Shown piece by piece: positions 25,701-31,827 of a stretch of 64,000 nucleotides of DNA. Position 1 is the stretch's first letter. Each line of letters begins with the position of its first letter. The stretch comes from Leptasterias polaris (lineage: Eukaryota; Echinodermata; Asteroidea; Forcipulatida; Asteriidae): the NCBI GenBank assembly GCA_037783415.1, contig JAZGTN010000231.1, positions 186,001-250,000 of the forward strand, written 5' to 3'. Under the pieces are notes generated by a model. The model worked only from the letters and a program-made list of their open reading frames with translations. It was not told the DNA's origin and did not search any database. The translations under genes and the position numbers were made by a program.

Positions 25701-26543
25701 TATATGGACCTGGGGCATCATAACGGCAATGGGGCAAGTTCTTCTACACCCAAGGACCTCTCCCTTGATGAACCTTACCAAGCAAGTTCAATTCTACCTC
25801 ATCTTGTGGTGCTCATTTAAGACGATCAAATCAACCCTTCAAAAGAGATTTTCAAGGCTTCTTGTTTTGAGTTTTAAAAAAATAACAGTTGAAAATACAT
25901 GTAAAGTTTGATTGGTGTTCGATTGCAGTTCATCTAAAGTTATAGTGTCTAACGAATAGTTTGAAATTTTGTAACTTGAAATATTTTGAATTGCAAAGAA
26001 ATTGGAAGCAATGAACGGAACTCATTCAACTGAACACGCCAGCCAGAAGCCTCTGATCATCTACAAATACTAAATTACTTGATGTGCCCAAAACCCATAC
26101 TACATGTACCACTGGCGACAAAAGTTTCCACACTTTTGCCCCAAAACTCTGGAACAATTCACCCTACAGTATCCACCACTCTAACTCACTAGCAGCTTTC
26201 ATCAAATCTCTCAAAACTCACTTGTTTAATTGATGTGTTTTGCTTATAATGTTTATATTCCTCTTTTTGCCTGTTGATATTTTGTGTAAAGTGCTGTAAA
26301 ACTTTCTCTGGTTAGTTAGAGCGCTACATAAATACTCTGTCTTATTATTATTATTTATTATTATTAATTAGTAGCCTGGAGGACATGATTAACTACAACT
26401 TACCTTGTTTTTAAGTAATTCTCCAAAACTTGGAAGCAAAAGAACTTGATGTGGTCACTCTCATACATGCCCTGCATGATGGCCTCAGCGCAGAGTTTCC
26501 ATCCATCGTCCGACTGCTTCAGCTGCTCAAAGTATGCCAGGGC
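4432..26543 (-). CDS. XPOT: Exportin-T (tRNA exportin), partial gene, 14 internal exons
   Basis: XPOT is a karyopherin-beta family receptor that carries mature tRNA out of the nucleus with RanGTP. The spliced minus-strand translation (733 codons) follows vertebrate exportin-T from the ALAYFEQLK segment near the N terminus to FIPLINQI..KFK. Hallmarks in order are HIKFFCFQVLE, ERNFIRNKAAQ, LEVVGAYVCWID, MDP..KTELVES, EDVDFLA-like DDVDFLAKLSKL, GHEDDDIS, NFDSQGEDEIMF, AVRLLYMLGEA, FLGDRGLRH, RSRTAYLFGRF, SSDDQLF-like TSDDQLFMYE and FLHRMIICLEEALLP. It should form alpha-helical HEAT repeats with an importin-beta N-terminal region. All junctions are GT-AG and phases agree throughout. The first ~20 residues are not located. 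About 200 C-terminal residues lie left of the window. No frameshift or internal stop was seen, so the gene looks functional. Introns are heavily loaded with transposons. Identity is from family resemblance and could be confirmed by protein search. Confidence 0.96.
4718..5805. other. XPOT intron, no recognised element
   Basis: AT-rich intron sequence between exons m and n. It shows short open frames without resemblance to known proteins and no clear terminal repeats. Confidence 0.6.
5806..5948 (-). CDS. XPOT: XPOT coding exon m
   Basis: A 143-bp exon between CATACAG and GCCAG|GTAGGT. It encodes KKAYLMKNLLAPTIEKFN, then MFDKMCVEKDEQTRQKYAE and AIAFA. It ends in phase 2 and joins exon n to read FASRTSKAF, as in vertebrates. 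Confidence 0.96.
6155..6250 (-). CDS. XPOT: XPOT coding exon l
   Basis: A 96-bp exon between AATACAG and GAG|GTAAGT. It encodes NGHPLLLTSDDQLFMYEAAG then MIIASSSYQPE, matching the SSDDQLFIYETAGVLI segment. Confidence 0.96.
6622..6745 (+). mobile_element. tRNA-derived SINE fragment
   Basis: GGCGTGGCCAAGCAGACAAG resembles a Leu-type tRNA A box. GGGTTCGAGTCCTGG is a B box. The TGTCCTTAAGTAAGA tail is shared with the SINEs at 9.2 and 17.0 kb. Too diverged from a cloverleaf to be a working tRNA. Confidence 0.75.
6761..6994 (-). CDS. XPOT: XPOT coding exon k
   Basis: A 234-bp, phase 0/0 exon between GCTGCAG and CCG|GTAAGA. It encodes VFETIARYEKFFNCEPQHIP, then MAFLGDRGLRH, RSRTAYLFGRFIKSLK and EILKRISDLL. 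This is one of the most conserved parts of the exportin-T superhelix. Confidence 0.97.
6995..7533. other. XPOT intron, no recognised element
   Basis: Intron between exons j and k. I see no repeat structure beyond simple AT-rich sequence. Confidence 0.5.
7534..7584 (-). CDS. XPOT: XPOT coding exon j (51-bp microexon)
   Basis: A 17-codon exon, LVTSRVVEHSHWAVGLQ, between TTTGCAG and CAG|GTAATG. It corresponds to LVTSGV..H..V in vertebrate exportin-T and keeps the frame between exons i and k. Confidence 0.93.
8106..8370. repeat. Degenerate minisatellite, ~30-bp unit
   Basis: Around eight imperfect repeats of a unit resembling AAGTTCTACTTTTCACTGTG, in the XPOT intron just left of exon i's donor. 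Units alternate between ATTAAG/GTCAAG starts and TTTTAAC/TTTTCAT cores, suggesting a two-unit higher-order pattern. Confidence 0.85.
8387..8531 (-). CDS. XPOT: XPOT coding exon i
   Basis: A 145-bp exon between TTTACAG and ACT|GTAAGT. It encodes QWKSVKFTEAELAVRLLYML, then GEAIPVTQGNHFVGD and RDLMRT, equivalent to the AIRLLYMLAEALP block of exportin-T. Confidence 0.97.
8532..9219. other. XPOT intron, no recognised element
   Basis: Intron part between exon i and the SINE at 9.2 kb. I see no coding or terminal-repeat structure. Confidence 0.5.
9220..9548 (+). mobile_element. Full-length-looking tRNA-headed SINE
   Basis: The head GTCGTGGCCGAGTGGCCCAA is a tRNA A box and GGTTTTGAACCCCGG is the B box. 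A body shared with the 17.0 kb copy follows (AACCATAATTGCTTCTTATG, AGCTTGAGGCTGTATGCTTC). The end is TATATAAGAACCCAGTATTATT, a LINE-like tail. Confidence 0.85.
9601..9827 (-). CDS. XPOT: XPOT coding exon h
   Basis: A 227-bp exon encoding SYVENMLYLVIRKFKYED, then YNFDSQGEDEIMFIDYRRQM. The acceptor CTCCTTAG lies immediately next to a 0.6-kb 21-bp minisatellite, whose pyrimidine-rich strand forms the whole upstream intron end. The donor is TTGAA|GTGAGT, phase 2. Confidence 0.96.
9836..10434. repeat. 21-bp minisatellite abutting the XPOT exon h acceptor
   Basis: About 28 units of AAGGAATGGGAAGATAACG plus TG, with a variant CTGGGGATTGGAATATAACG recurring three times. Because 21 is divisible by three, both strands stay open for long stretches (KEWEDNV on plus). 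These frames are not genes. On the transcribed minus strand the units read as pyrimidine-rich CGTTATCTTCCCATTCCTT. Confidence 0.97.
10441..10960. other. XPOT intron, no recognised element
   Basis: Intron between the minisatellite and exon g. A duplicated ACCAATACCAACAGGAA-like motif at ~10,590-10,615 is the only structure seen. Confidence 0.5.
10961..11117 (-). CDS. XPOT: XPOT coding exon g
   Basis: A 157-bp exon between TACACGCAG and CAG|GTATTT. It encodes LVKSRDSALTDKTLQAVE, then MFEFLGHEDDDISLAVTGFA and HDYITVLKQ. It starts in phase 2 and ends in phase 0. The intron to exon f (about 3.8 kb) holds the nested LINE/Penelope insertion. Confidence 0.96.
11118..12002. other. XPOT intron, no recognised element
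   Basis: The stretch at 11,270-11,640 resembles 20,840-21,110 inside the hAT-type element: both have TTTCTGCC, a GATTCGTGATT motif, CAACGAT..GGT, CCCAATAAACTTTGCC-like sequence and CGGCAAAAGTTGTCAATG. It is therefore likely a diverged copy of that element's interior. Confidence 0.55.
12003..12076. repeat. 11-bp tandem repeat AGGAACCCACT, ~7 copies
   Basis: Perfect head-to-tail units immediately left of the Penelope-like fragment. Possibly generated at its insertion junction. Confidence 0.95.
12095..13921 (+). CDS. Non-LTR reverse transcriptase ORF, 5'-truncated
   Basis: The 608-codon frame copies LINE RNA into DNA in intact family members. Only codons after about 34 (nt 12,195) are LINE-derived; the ATG and first residues come from the host Penelope fragment, so this start is fortuitous. 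Visible RT blocks are GKAPGPDGISAKFL (~residue 114), NYRPIALTSLVSKIMERLL (~174), FLDMSKAFDRMPHHIL (~247), SGVPQGSVLGPLLFNLFIND (~303), catalytic LFADDVLIY (~335), and the thumb/connection motifs VKYLGVTLNAQLSW and LERVQKRATRFI. The endonuclease domain and ORF1 are absent. The Jockey/CR1/L2/Rex1 group fits best; the exact clade is uncertain. Confidence 0.9.
   Translation: MQKRSTNIVKTTGGQCLETQDLGSHEDTHPGTNWSFVRSRKRSPTPLSFKHNAQTLVKPHEIACAFNTYFASVFSADVPVCQDPPTCDFPIPALSSVNFSVDDIQRTLSSLPLGKAPGPDGISAKFLRNTVSTISPVLCRIFNDSIACGRLPRGWKLANITPVFKTGDRSLLSNYRPIALTSLVSKIMERLLSNVVKDHLNSNCLLSDKQHGFVPHKSCVTQLMNVYHSWATTLDKRSPPRIDAVFLDMSKAFDRMPHHILVRKLASNFNIRGSLWSWIKDFLVDRQQRVTFVGMNSSWSVVSSGVPQGSVLGPLLFNLFINDISYNLSSNCVLFADDVLIYRPIRSCLDVSSLQHDLDELSTWSVSNGMTFNPTKSKIMHISRKHSLNPPVYTLSGFPLQPTTSVKYLGVTLNAQLSWTNHIKNVVSSANRTLGLIKTIAFNSSVSAKFCLYKSLVLPILEYGMPAWLPHTSLQTQALERVQKRATRFILGQRMGEMSYPDRLKSLNWSSLSIRRNFSVLYFIIKCKFNLIHCDVAGIISVNHRYPDVLTFKHLYARTDALHLSAPHLFPRLWSSLPENIRNSLLLLPFHSFLKSLRYSVCQSHEST
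12195..14542 (+). mobile_element. 5'-truncated non-LTR retrotransposon (Jockey/CR1 group)
   Basis: Contains an open reverse transcriptase ORF, a T-rich 3' UTR and a terminal ATAATAATAATAATAATAAT tail. There is no apurinic endonuclease domain, so it is a truncated, dead-on-arrival copy. It is antisense to XPOT in the intron between exons f and g. AACT occurs at both junctions, suggesting a short target-site duplication. The open RT frame implies recent insertion. Confidence 0.92.
14885..14961 (-). CDS. XPOT: XPOT coding exon f
   Basis: A 77-bp exon between TTTTGCAG and GAGAA|GTAAGT. It encodes DDVDFLAKLSKLTNGIGMNL, then ITCWEK, matching the EDVDFLARFSKLVNGMG stretch of the family. It ends in phase 2. 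Confidence 0.95.
14962..15856. other. XPOT intron with a tRNA-like SINE head
   Basis: On the minus strand, 15,144-15,216 reads GTAGATAGCTCAGTTGGTAG (A box), then GTTCAAGCCCTGC (B box), typical of a tRNA-derived SINE. The rest, 15,217-15,856, shows no recognisable structure. Confidence 0.65.
15857..16228. mobile_element. AAAGGCACTG-type MITE
   Basis: 372 bp bounded by inverted AAAGGCACTGAACACGTTTG and AAACGTGTTCAGTGCCTTT. TAA-like flanks are present on both sides. An internal palindrome (GACTTCATGCATGAAGCC) lies near the centre. Ends about 120 bp from exon e's donor. Confidence 0.9.
16348..16617 (-). CDS. XPOT: XPOT coding exon e
   Basis: The largest of the central exons (270 bp, 90 codons, phase 0/0), between CCAACAG and GAT|GTAAGT. 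It contains LCLEVVGAYVCWIDINLIAN, then SIDVLRESACDC and MDPIAKTELVESI, strongly conserved in exportin-T. Confidence 0.97.
16686..16936. mobile_element. TIR MITE family A copy
   Basis: Starts GGGCCCAATTTCATGGCTCT and ends GCAGAGCCATGAAATTGAGC. The interior is rich in GCTTAC/GTAAGC repeats. Confidence 0.9.
16940..17150 (+). mobile_element. tRNA-headed SINE, head truncated
   Basis: Begins at the B box (GTGGGTTCGAATACACTCG), continues TCCTTGGGCAAGACACTC and AGCTTGAGGTTGTATGCTC, and is the same family as 9.2 kb. It directly follows MITE family A, suggesting nested insertion. Confidence 0.8.
17603..17686 (-). CDS. XPOT: XPOT coding exon d
   Basis: An 84-bp, phase 0/0 exon between TTAAACAG and CTG|GTGAGT. 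It encodes LKDSMRERAVTEMVNSWYYI, equivalent to the KDTMRE..ESWYQIL helix of vertebrate exportin-T. Confidence 0.95.
17753..18993. mobile_element. Foldback element with 318-bp near-perfect arms
   Basis: Outer termini are GCCGATTTCAC and GTGAAATCGGC, and the ends carry many alternating GCGCCA/TGGCGC motifs. The central arms 18,001-18,318 and 18,413-18,730 are almost exact inverted copies (one visible mismatch near 18,072/18,656). The ~94-bp spacer contains an ATTATT tract and a GCGCTATATAAGTACTGTG tail like those of the SINE/LINE 3' ends here. The short ORFs in each arm mirror each other and are not genes. Confidence 0.93.
19275..19493 (-). CDS. XPOT: XPOT coding exon c
   Basis: This 219-bp exon (73 codons) lies between AATCCAG and GAG|GTAGTG. 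It encodes TLSTHEERNFIRNKAAQ, then LFISDFPHRWPGFF, and SVDMYLRILVAIDEDVVDRE, the start of the exportin-1-like domain. A degraded LINE ends only some 60 bp beyond its acceptor. Confidence 0.95.
19555..20456 (+). mobile_element. Degraded LINE RT C-terminal fragment
   Basis: Frameshifted pieces read NPPEPVSLTLNDNTI, LLGVFIQ, SFVRPILEYAAHEWSGAI, LEGVQKRACRINLGHDYM and DALQMCNIETLQS, typical of the connection region of Jockey/CR1-type reverse transcriptase. The tail ends in TGAATGAATG. Not functional. Confidence 0.85.
20457..21643. mobile_element. Non-autonomous hAT-type element, 1.19 kb
   Basis: Terminal CAGTGTTCTCCAC and GTGGAGAACACTG are inverted, and GAATGAATG flanks both sides (low complexity, so weak as a duplication). 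Three TGACGTAA/TGACGTCA sites alternate with AAAATGGCGCC near the left end. GGGAGGGCGGC motifs sit at both ends. Overlapping ORFs at 21.2-21.6 kb have no recognisable domain. The element sits in the (TGAA)n tail of the preceding LINE. Confidence 0.85.
22444..22513 (-). CDS. XPOT: XPOT coding exon b
   Basis: A 70-bp exon flanked by TTTGACAG and CAG|GTACAT encodes YSSAISSDQQ then LKQSLLQWLQMQ. It matches the helix of exportin-T that precedes the FIRNKAA segment. It joins exon a across a split AG|A codon and ends in phase 0. Confidence 0.92.
22514..23110. other. XPOT intron, no recognised element
   Basis: AT-rich intron right of exon b. I see no repeat or coding structure. Confidence 0.5.
23111..23301. 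mobile_element. TIR MITE family B (AAGCAGAAAAT) copy
   Basis: Starts CTAATTTCATGAAGCTGTTA and ends with the near-inverse AGCTTCATAAAATTGGGCCC. It contains the ACCAGTCACAGTAATG and TTTTGGCTGGTGACCTG motifs seen in the copies at 0.4, 42 and 51 kb. Confidence 0.85.
24045..24302 (-). mobile_element. Two tRNA-like SINE heads (minus)
   Basis: On the minus strand, 24,220-24,302 reads GGGCTAGCTCGGTGGTCTAG...GGTTTGAATCCCGTCC, with both internal pol III boxes. A second B box (AGGTTCAAATCCTG) lies at 24,049-24,066. An 11-C tract separates them. Confidence 0.7.
25021..25388. mobile_element. hAT-like short element, CAGGGCTTGAAAT termini
   Basis: The left end CAGGGCTTGAAATGAG and the right end CATCAATTTCAAGCCCTG are inverted. 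The flanks show only a partial 8-bp match. A nested CAGGGCTTGCAGC start lies at 25,063. Non-coding. Confidence 0.75.
25389..26020. other. XPOT intron, no recognised element
   Basis: No coding or repeat structure was recognised. Confidence 0.5.
26030..26372 (+). mobile_element. LINE 3' end fragment
   Basis: The translation FHTFAPKLWNNSPYSIHHSN then SLAAFIKSLKTHLFN is the conserved C-terminal end of CR1/L2-type ORF2. It is followed by AGAGCGCTACATAAATACTC and a TTATTATT tail. It lies 30 bp from the exon a donor. Confidence 0.88.
26404..26543 (-). CDS. XPOT: XPOT coding exon a (first one found)
   Basis: The acceptor CACACAG precedes GCC CTG GCA TAC TTT (ALAYFEQLK), and the exon ends AAAACAAG|GTAAGT after ENYLKT. 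It is 140 bp, phase 0 in and 2 out. Exportin-T normally has about 20 residues before this point, on a separate upstream exon. The open frame continues upstream through the acceptor, but that sequence does not resemble exportin-T, so I chose the splice site rather than the upstream ATG. Confidence 0.93.
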
Positions 26544-27900
26544 CTGTGTGGGTACAGAGTTAGGAGCAATAACATTCTCGATGAAAGAGGGCAAATGAAG
26601 AAAGGCCATGGCGCAGGAGGGCAGACAACGAGCCCAGTGATCTACACTCGAAGATGTGGACTTAAAACCAACATGGGCCTCCTCAGGAGATACAAGGAGC
26701 ACACTCTCCGACAGATTTGTTTCTTTTTTACAATCAGCAAATCTGAACTGATCTGTCACTAAGACAGAGAGTAAGGGGGGTTAAGGGTGGCCTTCCTAGG
26801 CCTTGGCTACCGTCTCCTCAATTGTCCCTCGGTAAAATAAAAATGGCTTCTTCAGAATCAATTTGTGCGGAAACAAACACAAGCTGAATTTCTCTTCAAC
26901 TTAACAGCTTGAGGAGAATCACCGTACTCTACGGTGCATAGAAACAAAAGAGGCTCACACAACAATAGCGAGCCTGTTAGCTAACCGGATGCGACATAAT
27001 GAAGCTCTATTGTCTCGATGTGACCGAAATAAACACGTGTTGGTGCCAGGGATGAGACTTTACTCTGGGCATGGCAACGACTCTAATAAGCGGGACGAAC
27101 TTAGCGCAGCGACTGGCCGACAATGAATGAGTGTAGCCGGTGGATTAACATAAAATGAAATACTGGTGCCGGGTTGGTTGACAGTGCAGTGTGTTACACT
27201 GAAGCCAACCGGCAGCTTTTGGTGCTAAGCTCAGGTAGAATCATGTGATCCACAGATTAGAGCCTCGGACGGAAACCTTGAGGTTTTTTCGGAGGGACGA
27301 GTGACAAGGCCCAGTGCTAGCCGTGAGTCATGAGGATAATGTATGGTGAATGTTTTCTATCCCCATTGCCTTTTAAGCGTCAACATTTTCTCTACTAATT
27401 ATTGGCAACTCCACTGTGGGTGACTTCACAATTTTTCCCATTTGGTGCAATTTTCTTCTTTGCGGGAAGGATGACGTAATCTTAATGAATCTATCTAAGA
27501 CCCACCCCAACCTTGAGCAGAGTGGGCCCGCCTTTAATTAAATTTAACTGAAATTTACTTGCACACTCAAGCAAGTTATACAAGAAATGAACAAACAAGT
27601 ATTATTCATTGCACATTTAGTTCTCTGTTGCACTTTGAGAACAAAACAACAACAAAAATAAATAAAAACAAATCAAGTCTTAAAGGAGAATATTGTTACA
27701 GATGCACATTACAAATGCTGAGTTGTTTGGTGTTCTCGGAAATCATTTGCCCAAGTGTTAGGAGGTCAGACAATAAAGTTCACTGATTTAAAGCACCTGT
27801 CCCCCTTTAAAATATTAACTGCAATGGTGAATCTAAATAAATACCATGTACATGTGCCCATCACATCAAATGACCACCTACATGTAGTGTCAGATGTATG
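26544..27900. other. Likely XPOT 5' intron, no recognised exon
   Basis: The XPOT start exon must be to the right of 26,543, but no open stretch resembling its first ~20 residues with a donor site was found here. A short palindrome surrounds 27,178-27,213 (GGTTGACAGTG..CACTGAAGCCAACC). Confidence 0.5.
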
Positions 27901-28123
27901 CAGGGCTTGCCCTTAACTTTTGCAGTGACTAGCCAGCGGGACCAGTGAGCTTTTAATTTCACTGTTTCGCACTTTTCCATAATTCATATTAAATAGGGAT
28001 GCTTTTCAACACTGAACTACATGTATCCAGCAGGACCACTTGGAGAGAATTTTCACTGGTCCTCAGGTGTTTTAACTGGCATTTGGCCAGCGGACCATTG
28101 ACCACTGTTAAGGGAGAACACTG
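27901..28123. mobile_element. hAT-like short element
   Basis: Starts CAGGGCTTGCCCTTAAC and ends GTTAAGGGAGAACACTG, its near-inverse. The interior repeats GGACCAGTGAGC/CACTGGTCC. Non-coding. The terminal GAGAACACTG is shared with the 20.5-21.6 kb element. Confidence 0.75.
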
Positions 28124-29443
28124 GTACAGTATTTGTGTATGAAGACGTCTATGGGTTGGATGTCCGAGTGAAATGATCTCACATGTAAAAATCGGGGTGT
28201 CCTGCGTGAAAATTTATTCCCCCTACACTACCCCTTCCCCATCCCTGGTGACCCTCTCAGAGTGTTTTCAACAGCACAGAACAAAATTAACTTGGTGATA
28301 AATATTCACCAAATTATTAGGGAGTTCTAGCCCTCTAAAATGGGTACATCATCTTAAATCCACACATTTGGTGCTTTCAAATGCACACATGACAACCCTT
28401 TTTTGACTAATTTCAAAAGCTTTTTGTCTTGCGATAAAATACAAACTTAAAAAGGTTGGCATGCAGTTTGTTTCAGCCAGTCTAAATAAAGTAAATCTGC
28501 TGGGGGTCATAGAATTAGGAGGGTTGCCCAGGAATCTTTAGATAAGGTCACACTGTTATGATTAGTTAACCTCCAAGTACTTGTGTGAGTTTTACCCATT
28601 GAATCTGATGACCCAAGGTCAATGTCAAATAACCCCATAAATATTGCACTCTTGTCTTCACATAATGTAGGGTGGCACAAGGTAGCCTGTAACAAATCCT
28701 TTTGGGAGAGTCAACAGACAGGGTGTGACAATCTCAGGATAGGACTCTTACCCTGTTATGACCCTCCGTGTCAACGTAAGGCCCTAGGCCTCGTAAAGCT
28801 TGCTCATCCATATGCCCCTGTGTCGTGCCGCCACCGGATCACTTGGAACTGTCATAACATCTGTTTCAGCAGCCTGCGAATTGAAAGATCAGTTCAAATG
28901 AGGGGTGTTAAACGAGTTTATCGTCAAGATCATTGCATGGGTGTGGTCCTTGCATCTACATGTATGTGTAAACACACCTTCCGCTTTTATGGAACACCAC
29001 GTAAAACATCAGGCCTTGAAACTCATTCTTTGAAGAGATGGCAAACTCACAATCACAAACACAATGTTTGTAGGAACTTTTTCTTCTGGTCAAGACCAGG
29101 AAATTTGATGCAATGGGCTTCCTTGAAGTTCCATGTTTGGAACAAAATATTTGTTTTTAAAGGAAAGATCTCACTCCCAGACAAAAGTCTTGGCCTTTGA
29201 AAAATACTAATGCCACAAAATAAAAACTTTATGAGCAGTTTGGTTTGAGGATGCTTTTTGTTTTTTGAATGAGGACATTTAAAACAACCTTGGTGTTTTG
29301 ACAAATTTGTGACAGATATTTCCATGGTACTTTCTGCAATGCACACCATGAAGAACAGGTCTTGGGCTTAATATCAATTCACTAAAACATCTGGTGACAC
29401 TCTGAGGGTCATTAATATTGGCAGATACCGGCTTTTAGCACAT
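28124..29443. other. Intergenic or intronic, no recognised gene
   Basis: A 192-codon plus frame (28,622-29,200) has no recognisable domain and no flanking gene signals. I treat it as chance. Confidence 0.5.
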
Positions 29444-29671
29444 GGGCCCAATTTCATGGCTCTGCTTACCGTAAGCAGGGAATTCCGTGCTTACGTCAAG
29501 CGTATTTCACGGGTTAGCAGGGAATTTTTGCTTGCGCGCTAGCGTAGTCCCTGTTACTAGGCATTCTACGCTTACACAGCTAGCACAGAAATTCGGCGCT
29601 TGCTCGGTAAGCGGAGAATGGCGATTGCAAGCGCAGAATTTGGCGGTAAGCAGAGCCATGAAATTGGGCCC
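29444..29671. mobile_element. TIR MITE family A copy
   Basis: GGGCCCAATTTCATGGCTCT at the left and AGAGCCATGAAATTGGGCCC at the right form a perfect 20-bp inverted repeat, so this is the best-preserved copy in the window. Confidence 0.93.
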
Positions 29672-31425
29672 TGGTGGTTACATGTACCTGCCAGATGTAC
29701 TTTTTAAGCTACTTGTACCTTTGACCTTGCATGCCATAATATTGTGTGTGTGTATTATACACGTACACATGTAGTATCACTATGCGTGGTGTTTATGCGT
29801 CAGTGCATGATTATCCAATCCAATGAAACCATTTTGTTTGTAAGACCAGAACCTGGGGACCAGTCTAGTTAACAATTGGTCTCCCATTGTTTACGTAAAT
29901 ATGAGCCTGCGCACATTTCCAAGTACAATGGATTTACGCAGTAATTCCGCTGCCCCCATCATCCGTAAAGGTCTCCAATTGCCGGAGGTGGTGGTATCCT
30001 TTGGTTTTTCTGTGGTCTGCCTTGGTGCCCTGTTGCGAGAGTTTAAAGTAATTTCAGGCCTGATGCTTTGCTTTTAAAAGGGCAAGGACACCAAGGGGTT
30101 TTCTCCTTGGTAAAGGGCACCTTTATGAGCAATTATTGTGACATTCTATTGGAATAGCAGCCTCCGTGAAGTATCACTATAAGGCCTGTCATTTCATATT
30201 CCTCATAGTACTGCAGAGGGGAAACGGGTGCCCCTTTCAACTGTCGAGGCCTGGTAGACTTTTATCTGTCCCATCTTGGTCATATTCCTGACAAGTGACA
30301 TACGCAATAGCAATAATACACACCGGTTCACATGTTATGACAAAGGTGCCAGCCTCTTTCTACCTCCTGCCTCAGTTTGGTCACATTAGTTTGAATATCA
30401 AACGAGACTGACTTGAACAAAGATCCATTGTCTTACGACATATACTGTACATGTAAAGTCACAACTTACAGGCCACACCCTAACTAATTGTCAACTTGAA
30501 AAGGAAAAGAGAAATGTTAATTTTGGATTAGAGTCCTACCACCACCACCACCCCCCCCCCCCCCCACTCCAACATGGATTATGGAAGATATATTCACAGG
30601 AAGTCATTGATCAGTCCCACAGGGAATACGTCTGATTTCCTGGGAGCAGACTTGATTTCCTGTCATGCCTGTGCTTCACAGGACAACTGAAGGAGTCTGA
30701 CGTGACACACGTGTGGCTGTTCCACGTATCATAAAATAATTTGCTTGGTGTTGCTACATGTACATGAAACAGCAGCTGTAGGGACAAATCAGGGGTTATT
30801 TTTATGAGGGGAGGGGGTGGGAGATGGGGGGACTGTGATCTGAATATCTGAAGTCACAATTCTGAGACTCATGAAGGACAGCAGATACCAGATATTAGCC
30901 CTTCATGGTTGAAACTCCTCGGAATTATAATGTAGGTTACCATTGACCTTTTGGTTGCGGTGCGGTTGCACATTGAGGTTTATAGTCAACTGCAATGCAT
31001 TATTGCCCTGTGGTGGTTAATCATGGGGTTATTCACTGTTCAGCACAGAATAATGAAGAATCGTCACTATCACTGAGCTTGTCATTCCTAAATGAGTCAA
31101 GAGAGGGCGGTAGTTTGACTTAATGAATCATCTAAATGCATCAATTCTGCTGTCATTACCAATGTGCTTCGTTTGTAATTTCGCGAGACTGAGCGCTTAG
31201 TCTTGAAATTGAACCCCCACCCTGAGCTGTGGGTGCAAATCTGGGGTTTTGCTCGATTTGTGGATTTTGTGGAAGAGGTCAGTGGATAGCGATGAGATTC
31301 GTTTGGCTGGGATTTGATAACAATGTCTTGATTAAATTTGGATGGCCCATGTGCTAAAATTTGGAAAAGTTTTACTTGAATTGCCAAGATAAAAATTATA
31401 CTAAACAACGTAGCCCCTCCCTTCA
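29672..31425. other. No gene recognised
   Basis: Contains a CCACCACCACC plus poly-C tract at 30,538-30,565. There are no convincing exons or terminal repeats. Confidence 0.5.
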
Positions 31426-31585
31426 CCTACCACCGGCTAGCTCTGACCTTCCACTTCACCCAGGTTATTTCTTGATTTAAACCACAGTTTGATAAGTTTT
31501 GCTTTTTAAACAGTATGTCATAATTAATGTAGCCCTGGTAGAACGTCAGTTTCTGTTGCACCTTGCAACAGAGGAGTCCAACCTG

Positions 31586-31682
31586 GGCTACTCCTAGAAC
31601 AATAAATGAGGTTCGTTCCGCTATCATCTCCACAAGTTCTTTGAGACAAGCGGAACAAACCTCATACAGTTCTAGGAGTAAA
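31586..31682. repeat. Short hairpin element, CTCCTAGAAC arms
   Basis: ACTCCTAGAACAATAAATGA...GTTCTAGGAGT fold back, with GAGGTTCGTTCCGCT and AGCGGAACAAACCTC nested inside. Similar sequence recurs at both ends of the 31.8-34.5 kb element. Confidence 0.8.
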
Positions 31683-31827
31683 CATTGGCTAGGCATAATG
31701 CATTTTATGAATATCCACAACTTTAGCCTACATGTACAAAACATCCTTAAACTTAACTCAATATAATTTATAATTAAGTTACAGAATCATGACATTGCAA
31801 CCTCTACTCCTACAACTATAGTACGAG

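Noticed and set aside
28622..29200. 192-codon plus-strand ORF
   Set aside because: Composition and content resemble no protein family I recognise, and no exon signals surround it. A chance ORF is the simplest reading, although it is long for AT-rich DNA.
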